A stretch of 11,453 bases of DNA. Origin: Verrucomicrobiota bacterium. GTDB lineage: Bacteria; Verrucomicrobiota; Verrucomicrobiia; Chthoniobacterales; UBA10450. The translations under genes and the position numbers were made by a program. The number at the start of each line of letters is the position of its first letter. Within the stretch, counting starts at the first letter, position 1. Below, in pieces: positions 6,761 to 11,453 of this stretch. The DNA lies in the NCBI GenBank assembly GCA_003219945.1, contig QHQV01000261.1, forward strand, positions 1 to 11,453, given 5' to 3'. The notes under the pieces are model-generated. The model saw only the letters and a program-made list of their open reading frames with translations, was not told the DNA's origin and did no database searches.

Positions 6761-7420
6761 CGTTTCGAATTATTTCTCCGTTCACTTCTGAACAAGCGCG
6801 AAACGAAACAGCTCACGCCCGAACGCCTCCAGCAGTTCGGGTTCGCTTACGCGCCGCCGCTGATCATCAGCGCGGCCTTGAATAATAAAGTTTTTGATGC
6901 GTTGGAGGCCGGAGCGAAGACGGTCGAGAACTCATAAAAGAAACTGGCTCATCAGCGCGAGGCTTGCGTGCAATCATGGACGCGCTTGTCGGCTTGGAAC
7001 TGCTGAAAAAAGATCGCCAATCAAAATATTCTCTGGCGCCAGAGAGCCAGGCGTTTCTTATCAGCAAAACAACGGGCGCGCTCGCCGGATTTTTCGCATC
7101 GATTTTGCCGGTAATGGCCTCGCGGTGGCTGCGGTTGAGCGACATTGTGCACGACGGACGACCGGCGGTCGCCGTGAATCAGGAAACCAGGGCACTGAAT
7201 TCTTCAGTCAATTCGTGGAGACGATCATCCCGATGAGCTACCCCGGCGCGCAGAAGCTTGCCGATCACCTGAAAATCGGCAACGCCGAAGAGCAAGTGCG
7301 CGTGATCGACCTTGCGGCGGGCTCAGAAATCAAAAATGGCTGGAGCAAGCCGGCTTCAAAAAAGTGCGCAAACTCGAAGCACGTGGGCCATCACCGCTCA
7401 TTCTGGCAACAAAACCGTAA
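6761..7420 (+). pseudogene. Decayed SAM-dependent O-methyltransferase (dimerisation-domain/Methyltransf_2 type)
   Basis: Four pieces of one methyltransferase can be read in three frames. Piece 1 (to about 6928) has QLTPERLQQFGFAYAPPLII and VFDALEAGAKTVE, a winged-helix dimerisation domain. At 6926-6931 GAGAA appears to have lost one base, and the frame hits TAA at 6935. Piece 2 (about 6929-7187) continues with GLRAIMDALVGLELLKK, YSLAPESQAFL and PVMASRWLRLSDIV. A second small indel near 7185-7190 shifts into piece 3, GTEFFSQFVETIIPMSYPGA, which ends in VRVIDLAAGS, the start of SAM-binding motif I (to 7325). It then jumps to the C-terminal piece WLEQAGFKKVRKLEARGPSP...LATKP with stop TAA (7337-7420). 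Compared with a usual length of about 330-350 residues, some 130-150 codons of the catalytic core are gone. No start codon is left in the first frame. Substrate is unknown. The gene must be non-functional. Confidence 0.85.
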
Positions 7421-7477
7421 AGTGGCGTAATACGAATCTGCTTTTCATCCGCACGTCGAAGTGTTTTGATTTGCGAG

Positions 7478-7951
7478 ATGAAAACGAAAACGAAGTCGCG
7501 CTCAGAAACAAAAGCCCGGCCTACCGCGAGAAATTCTGAGCAAAACGTGCCCTACCGTAAACCGGCGCTTCGCAGTGACGCATTCGCCAGGGCGCTGATC
7601 GACGCAAAAGCGTGTCTCAATGATTCTGAGACTCTGCTAGCGCTGTTCAACGACGCAGCGAAAAAGGCAGCGTCAGTGCCGAGGGAGCCGTTCAAAGAAT
7701 ATTGGCCTTATCTGCAAACCATGCTGCGCTTGGTCCGCTCGCATCATCGCGGCGAATACGATGAAATCCCCGACAACGCACTACTGTGGATCGTTGCTGC
7801 CCTGAATTACCTGATCGATCCGTTCGATTTGATTCCGGACGCAACGCCGGTCCTCGGCTTCGTCGATGATGCAACCGTGATCGAATTTGTCACCGACAAA
7901 ACCCGTCAAACTCTGGACGATTTCATGATGTGGGAAACCGTCGCGGTGTAG
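7478..7951 (+). CDS. DUF1232 (YkvA-family) protein
   Basis: This 157-residue protein of unknown function has its C-terminal half matching DUF1232/YkvA. PYLQTMLRLVRSHHRGEY is followed by IPDNALLWIVAALNYLIDP, FDLIPDATPVLGFVDDATVI. The 'N/A-Y-L-I-D-P-x-D-L-I-P-D-x-x-P-x-L-G-x-x-D-D-A' core is the family hallmark and forms a short hydrophobic, possibly membrane-associated hairpin. The N-terminal 40 residues are very basic and low complexity (K/R/S/T), probably disordered. I prefer the ATG at 7478 over a TTG at 7466; no useful Shine-Dalgarno site precedes either. It lies 57 bp after the decayed methyltransferase on the same strand and converges with pdhC. Nothing in the context reveals its role. 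Confidence 0.85.
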   Translation: MKTKTKSRSETKARPTARNSEQNVPYRKPALRSDAFARALIDAKACLNDSETLLALFNDAAKKAASVPREPFKEYWPYLQTMLRLVRSHHRGEYDEIPDNALLWIVAALNYLIDPFDLIPDATPVLGFVDDATVIEFVTDKTRQTLDDFMMWETVAV

Positions 7952-7953
7952 CC

Positions 7954-7971
7954 GTCGTCCTACTGGGCGAC
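7954..7971. terminator. Possible bidirectional terminator hairpin between the DUF1232 gene and pdhC
   Basis: GTCGTCC (7954-7960) pairs with GGGCGAC (7965-7971) with one G-T pair around a TACT loop, starting two bases after the DUF1232 stop codon. Only GTCATTT follows, so the T-tract is poor. Its position between convergent genes supports termination more than its sequence does. Confidence 0.4.
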
Positions 7972-7979
7972 GTCATTTC

Positions 7980-7993
7980 TGCGAGCGCTCGCA
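7980..7993. repeat. Perfect 14-bp palindrome TGCGAGCGCTCGCA
   Basis: The sequence equals its own reverse complement over 14 bases, in the 61-bp gap between the convergent DUF1232 and pdhC genes, just beyond the hairpin at 7954-7971. It could be the base of a terminator stem or a dimeric protein site; with no loop it is a poor RNA hairpin. Function unknown. Confidence 0.5.
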
Positions 7994-8012
7994 TCGAGAG
8001 GCGGCTGCAGAT

Positions 8013-9371
8013 TTAGACCATTAACAGCGCTGGGTTTTCCAGTAGGTGCCGCAGTTCCTTGAGATATTCGGCGCCGAGCGCCCCGTCGATGACGCGATGA
8101 TCACAGCTCATCGTGATCGACATGCGATGACCGACCGCCATTTGATCGCAGTCGTCAACAACTGGGATTTTTGTGACCTTACCTACGGCGAGAATGAAGC
8201 CCTGGGGTGGATTAATGACAGCCGAAAAACTGTCGATGCCCATGCCGCCGAGATTTGAGACGGTGAATGTGCCGCCCTGAAATTCTTCCGGTTTCATCCG
8301 CTTGTTACGGGCCCGATGCGCCAGGTCCTTGGCCGAGGCACTAATCTCGCGAAGCGATTTGCCTTGCGCCGCGCGAATGACCGGTGTCAGCAGTCCATCT
8401 TCGATCGCAACCGCGACGCCGAGATCGACGTCCGCGTACTGCACAATCGCGTCGTTGTCGAATGAAGCATTCACACGCGGCACTTTTACCGCAGCCATCA
8501 CTGCGGCTTTCAAAACAAAATCGTTCACCGTGATCTTCGCGGCATCCGCGCCTTCGCCCGCAGATTTCAATTCATCACGCGCTTCCATCAGCGGTCCCGC
8601 ATTGATGTCGATCGTAAGATAGAAGTGTGGAACCGGACCAAGGCTCTCGACAAGTCGTTGCGCAATGACTTTGCGCATCCCGGAAAGTTGAATGCGTGCA
8701 CTCTCGCCAGACTTAACTCGAGCGGGCGTTTTCGTTGGAGGTTTTGCGCCGCCGCGGTCAACGTCGGCGGGTATAGATTTCGCCGCAGCGCGAACGTCTG
8801 TTTCGGTAATGCGCCCATCCGGTCCTGTTCCTTTCACGATGGCAAGATCAACACCCAATTCACCGGCGAGACGGCGCGCAACAGGCGAAGCTTTCACGCG
8901 GGCTTCTTCGGGTTTTTGTTCTTTCGCCTGAGATTTTTGTTCCGTCGTCTCAGCTCGCGGGGTTGGAACAGCTACCGCAACACCTTGCTGCTGCGGTGGC
9001 GCGGTCTCTTTTTGTTCGAGTTCTGCGGGTCCGGGTTTTTCGGTCTCGGACTGTTGCTGTTTTGCTTTTTGCTCTACCGGCTCCGGCTCTTCTTCTTTTT
9101 TCTGTTCGGAGCCTTCGTGTTTCGGCGTATCCTCGCCTTCTCCGCGGATGAACGCGATTTTATCGCCGACATTCACCTTGCCGCCTTGCTCGAGGTAAAT
9201 TTCGGCGAGCGTCCCGTCCTCGGGTGACTCCCATTCCATGGTCGCCTTATCCGTCTCGATTTCGGCGAGCACTTCGCCGGCCGACACTTGGTCGCCCTTC
9301 TTTTTCTTCCACGCGACAAGAGTGCCTTCGGTCATCGTGTCGCTAAGTTTGGGCATCTGGATTTCAGGCAT
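8013..9371 (-). CDS. pdhC: Pyruvate dehydrogenase E2, dihydrolipoamide acetyltransferase
   Basis: This 452-residue core subunit of the cytoplasmic pyruvate dehydrogenase complex transfers the acetyl group from E1 to CoA through a lipoyl arm. Domain order, counted from the ATG at 9371, is as follows. A lipoyl domain spans residues 1-77, with lipoylated Lys42 in EIETDKATMEW. A long charged E/K/Q/P-rich linker spans about 78-160. The peripheral subunit-binding domain (about 162-198) contains ASPVARRLAGELGVDL and GTGPDGRITETDV. After a second short linker, the catalytic acyltransferase domain runs from about 225 to the end, with His425 and Asp429 in SCDHRVIDGALGAEYL. One lipoyl domain is present. 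An in-frame TTG at 9380 would add three residues; the ATG matches family N-termini (M-P-x-I-x-M-P-K-L-S). No Shine-Dalgarno site is visible. It is the last gene of the pdhABC operon, 83 bp after pdhB. The E3 gene lpd is not in the window. Confidence 0.95.
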   Translation of the reverse strand: MPEIQMPKLSDTMTEGTLVAWKKKKGDQVSAGEVLAEIETDKATMEWESPEDGTLAEIYLEQGGKVNVGDKIAFIRGEGEDTPKHEGSEQKKEEEPEPVEQKAKQQQSETEKPGPAELEQKETAPPQQQGVAVAVPTPRAETTEQKSQAKEQKPEEARVKASPVARRLAGELGVDLAIVKGTGPDGRITETDVRAAAKSIPADVDRGGAKPPTKTPARVKSGESARIQLSGMRKVIAQRLVESLGPVPHFYLTIDINAGPLMEARDELKSAGEGADAAKITVNDFVLKAAVMAAVKVPRVNASFDNDAIVQYADVDLGVAVAIEDGLLTPVIRAAQGKSLREISASAKDLAHRARNKRMKPEEFQGGTFTVSNLGGMGIDSFSAVINPPQGFILAVGKVTKIPVVDDCDQMAVGHRMSITMSCDHRVIDGALGAEYLKELRHLLENPALLMV

Positions 9372-9386
9372 GGTTAACAAGTTCTA

Positions 9387-9410
9387 TGGTTACAGAGCTA
9401 CACCGTTACA
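9387..9410. repeat. Degenerate octamer array in the pdhB-pdhC spacer
   Basis: Three consecutive 8-mers read TGGTTACA, GAGCTACA and CCGTTACA on the plus strand (TGTAACGG, TGTAGCTC, TGTAACCA in pdh transcript sense). Related words continue through the spacer: TGTAAC at 9427-9432, GTAAC at 9437-9441 and TTAAC at 9445-9449. GTTACA (9405-9410) can pair with TGTAAC (9427-9432). It may be a decayed repeat, an mRNA stem modulating E2 translation, or chance; no ribosome site is visible. Confidence 0.4.
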
Positions 9411-9454
9411 CAGGGCCACTTTGACTTGTAACTTCAGTAACTCTTTAACTGATT

Positions 9455-10438
9455 TCACGCATAGCAGACCCGTTTCACAGCGGCGACAAGTTTCTCGGCA
9501 TTCGGCAGTACCGCGTGCTCGAGGTGTTCGTTGTATGGCATTGGGACATCTTCCTGTGATACGCGGAGAATCGGCGCATCCAGCTCATCAAAAATGTCTT
9601 TTTGAATCCGGTAGCAAATTTCTGCCCCGACGCCGCAGAACGGGTGATCCTGTTCAACAATCACCACGCGATGTGTCTTTGCGATTGAGTCGAAAATCGC
9701 CCGTTCATCGAGCGGCTTAATGGAACGTAGATCAATAATCTCGGCAGAAATATCTTCCTCTTCGAGTTGAGCCGCGACTTTCAGCGCGATCGGAACAGTC
9801 TGCGCATAACAAACGACGGTGACATCACTGCCTTCACGTTTCACTTCGGCTTTACCCAGCGGGATAAGCAGTTCATCATCGGGCGGTTCGACCATTCCCT
9901 TCGCGCTGTAAAGTAATTCCGCTTCAAGGACCAACACCGGGTTGTCGTCCCGCACTGCGGTTTTTAGCAAACCTTTGGCATCCCGCGGGGTCGCGGGTGT
10001 GCAAACCTTCAGGCCGGGCACACTGGCATAAAAATTTTCTGTAGCGTGCGAGTGGGTCGCTCCAAGCTGATGGGCTGGGCCGTTCGGTCCACGAAACGTA
10101 ATCGGGATATTGAATTGGCCGCCTGACATCAGGAACATGTTTGGCGCGTTGTTCACGACCTGGTCGAAAGCCACCAGTGAGAAGCTGAACGTCATGAACT
10201 CAATAATTGGTCGCAGTCCGACCATTGCCGCGCCGATGCCCAACCCGGCAAACCCGTTCTCGCTAATTGGAGTATCGATGATGCGTCTAGGGCCAAAGCG
10301 CTGCAGCAACCCGGCGCTCACTTTGTACGCTCCCTGATATTCGGCCACTTCTTCGCCCATCAGGAAAACGTTGGGATCGCGCTCCAGCTCTTCAGCTAGC
10401 GCTTCATTCAACGCCTGGCGATACGTGATCTCTCTCAC
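9455..10438 (-). CDS. pdhB: Pyruvate dehydrogenase E1 component, beta subunit
   Basis: This 327-residue subunit of the alpha2beta2 thiamine-diphosphate-dependent E1 decarboxylates pyruvate and acetylates the lipoyl group of E2. Typical blocks are all present: ITYRQALNEAL at the N-terminus, FLMGEEVAEYQGAYKVSAGL (25-44), and RIIDTPISENGFAGLGIGAA (52-71), whose Glu60 matches the cofactor-activating Glu. They are followed by GATHSHATENFYASVPGLKV (126-145), with the active-site His residues, and the C-terminal transketolase-C domain with VVIVEQDHPFCGVGAEI. Length is normal for the family. The start is GTG at 10438, sharing GTGA with the pdhA stop (4-bp overlap). A GGA eight bases upstream, inside the end of pdhA, is a plausible ribosome site. 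Coupled translation fits the required equal stoichiometry with the alpha subunit. Confidence 0.97.
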   Translation of the reverse strand: MREITYRQALNEALAEELERDPNVFLMGEEVAEYQGAYKVSAGLLQRFGPRRIIDTPISENGFAGLGIGAAMVGLRPIIEFMTFSFSLVAFDQVVNNAPNMFLMSGGQFNIPITFRGPNGPAHQLGATHSHATENFYASVPGLKVCTPATPRDAKGLLKTAVRDDNPVLVLEAELLYSAKGMVEPPDDELLIPLGKAEVKREGSDVTVVCYAQTVPIALKVAAQLEEEDISAEIIDLRSIKPLDERAIFDSIAKTHRVVIVEQDHPFCGVGAEICYRIQKDIFDELDAPILRVSQEDVPMPYNEHLEHAVLPNAEKLVAAVKRVCYA

Positions 10439-11412
10439 GACTTGATTCCGTTGAAGTAGACGTAATCGTAAAGTTTCTCGACCGCTAGCTCGGGACTTTC
10501 TTTTGCGAACTTTACAGCATCCAACACTGTTTGCTTCGCACGCTTGTCTAGCTGATCGAACTGTTCGTTCGTCAATTTCCCCTCGCGCGTAAGCTGCGCG
10601 CGCAGACGTATGATTGGATCATCAAGGCGATATTTTTCCAGTTCGTCCTTGGTGCGGTAACTCGCTGGATCCGACATGGAATGGCCACGATACCGATACG
10701 TGCGCACTTCCAGAAACGCCGGATGCGATTCTTTCCGGATGGACTCGGCAACCTCTGCGACCTTGTCGCGCACTTCGCGGAAGTTCATTCCGTCCACGAT
10801 CTCACCAGGGATATCGTAACCCTCTGCTCGGTCCACGATTTGCTTCAGCGACGTTGATCGTTTGACCGATGTGCCCATGGCGAAAAGGTTGTTTTCACAA
10901 ATGAAAATGATCGGCAGCCTGTACAGCGCGGCGAGATTTAAGGCCTCGTGAAATGAACCTTGGTTAATCGCGCCGTCGCCGAAAAAGCAGAGCGTGACGC
11001 GATCCTCGCCGCGGTATTTGATCGCAAAGGCCAAGCCTACTCCCAGCGGTACGTGCGCGGCAACGATCGCATGGCCGCCATACATGTGGTGTCGCTTGTC
11101 AAAAAAATGCATCGACCCGCCGAGTCCACGTGAGCAGCCGGTCTCCTTTCCGAAAAGCTCCGCCATGCAGGCATTCGCGCTTGTGCCACGGGCCAAGGCA
11201 TGCCCGTGATCACGGTAAGCAGTGATTACGTAATCATCCGGTCGCACGGCAGCGATCGCCCCGGTGACGACAGCTTCCTGACCTATGTAAAGGTGACAAA
11301 ATCCGCCAATCTTCTGCGCTTGGTACTGCTGACTGGCGCGTTCTTCGAAGCGCCGGATCAACAGCATTAGCGAGAGCATCTCGACTTCGTCGCGCTGCTC
11401 CACCGGCTGCAT
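10435..11412 (-). CDS. pdhA: Pyruvate dehydrogenase E1 component, alpha subunit
   Basis: This 325-residue subunit binds thiamine diphosphate and Mg2+ and, with PdhB, oxidatively decarboxylates pyruvate. The cofactor motif is intact: GDGAINQGSFHEALNLA begins at Gly145 and ends at Asn174-Asn175, giving the expected GDG...NN spacing. Upstream blocks are GGFCHLYIGQEAVV (36-49) and AYRDHGHALARG (65-76), and GCSRGLGGSMHFFD lies at 92-105. RYRGHSMSDPASYR (240-253) is the loop that is phosphorylated in mitochondrial E1; its serines are conserved, but bacterial regulation by this route is not implied. The SMSDP loop and HLYIGQEA favour pyruvate over branched-chain oxoacids. The ATG at 11412 leaves 41 bp to the window edge, in which I find no clear promoter or Shine-Dalgarno site. 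The TGA stop overlaps the pdhB GTG. It is the first gene of the operon as seen here, although more could lie upstream. Confidence 0.97.
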   Translation of the reverse strand: MQPVEQRDEVEMLSLMLLIRRFEERASQQYQAQKIGGFCHLYIGQEAVVTGAIAAVRPDDYVITAYRDHGHALARGTSANACMAELFGKETGCSRGLGGSMHFFDKRHHMYGGHAIVAAHVPLGVGLAFAIKYRGEDRVTLCFFGDGAINQGSFHEALNLAALYRLPIIFICENNLFAMGTSVKRSTSLKQIVDRAEGYDIPGEIVDGMNFREVRDKVAEVAESIRKESHPAFLEVRTYRYRGHSMSDPASYRTKDELEKYRLDDPIIRLRAQLTREGKLTNEQFDQLDKRAKQTVLDAVKFAKESPELAVEKLYDYVYFNGIKS

Positions 11413-11453
11413 AATTACTTATCCAGCAGCAACAGGATGGAACTGCGAAGCGC

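Noticed and set aside
6894..7430. 178-residue plus-strand open frame as a gene
   Set aside because: Only its middle part (about 7190-7325) matches a methyltransferase; the rest is out of frame with the decayed gene. It is a pseudogene fragment.
8625..9227. 200-residue plus-strand open frame opposite pdhC
   Set aside because: It is antisense to the E2 linker and lipoyl region. Its Phe/Leu/Arg-rich sequence is the mirror of the E/K/Q-rich linker.

Overview
The window reads as ordinary, gene-dense bacterial chromosome with moderate GC, encoding housekeeping metabolism and ion homeostasis. I see no phage, insertion sequence, CRISPR array, tRNA or rRNA. The gene content, the sequence style of the decayed methyltransferase, the scarcity of Shine-Dalgarno sites and the 'GTAGGGGC'-type palindrome suggest a soil Verrucomicrobiota lineage (Chthoniobacterales/Spartobacteria-like). 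That placement is inferred from recalled family style, not from a marker gene.

Left part (1-3406, minus strand): three membrane-protein genes run leftward and overlap one another. They are an NhaD/ArsB-type (ion transporter superfamily) putative Na+/H+ antiporter, a canonical NhaA Na+/H+ antiporter, and the N-terminal part of a spermidine-synthase-like membrane protein that leaves the window at base 1. The overlaps of 16 and 11 bp imply one transcript, plausibly serving Na+/pH homeostasis.

Middle part (3407-5564, mostly plus strand): a divergent intergenic region with tandem heptamers precedes riboflavin synthase (ribE, GTG start). ribE overlaps a type I 3-dehydroquinate dehydratase (aroD) by ATGA. 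A stand-alone LON substrate-binding-domain protein follows. It converges on a dGTPase-like HD hydrolase (dgt, minus strand). The 80-bp gap between them is filled by a palindromic element whose two ends coincide with the stop codons of the two genes.

Right-middle (6706-7951, plus strand): a decayed O-methyltransferase gene has two small frameshifts and a large internal deletion. It is followed by an intact small DUF1232/YkvA-family gene.

Right part (8013-11412, minus strand): a pyruvate dehydrogenase operon in the order E1-alpha (pdhA), E1-beta (pdhB), E2 (pdhC). pdhA and pdhB overlap by GTGA. pdhB and pdhC are separated by a spacer rich in GTAAC/GTTAC words. Together these encode the E1 and E2 components that convert pyruvate to acetyl-CoA; no E3 (lpd) gene lies within the window.

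I did not find a convincing novel multi-gene system. The best leads are the stop-codon-bearing palindrome between the lon-domain gene and dgt, the antiporter/polyamine-synthase-like overlapping trio, and the heptamer array in the ribE/nhaD divergent region.
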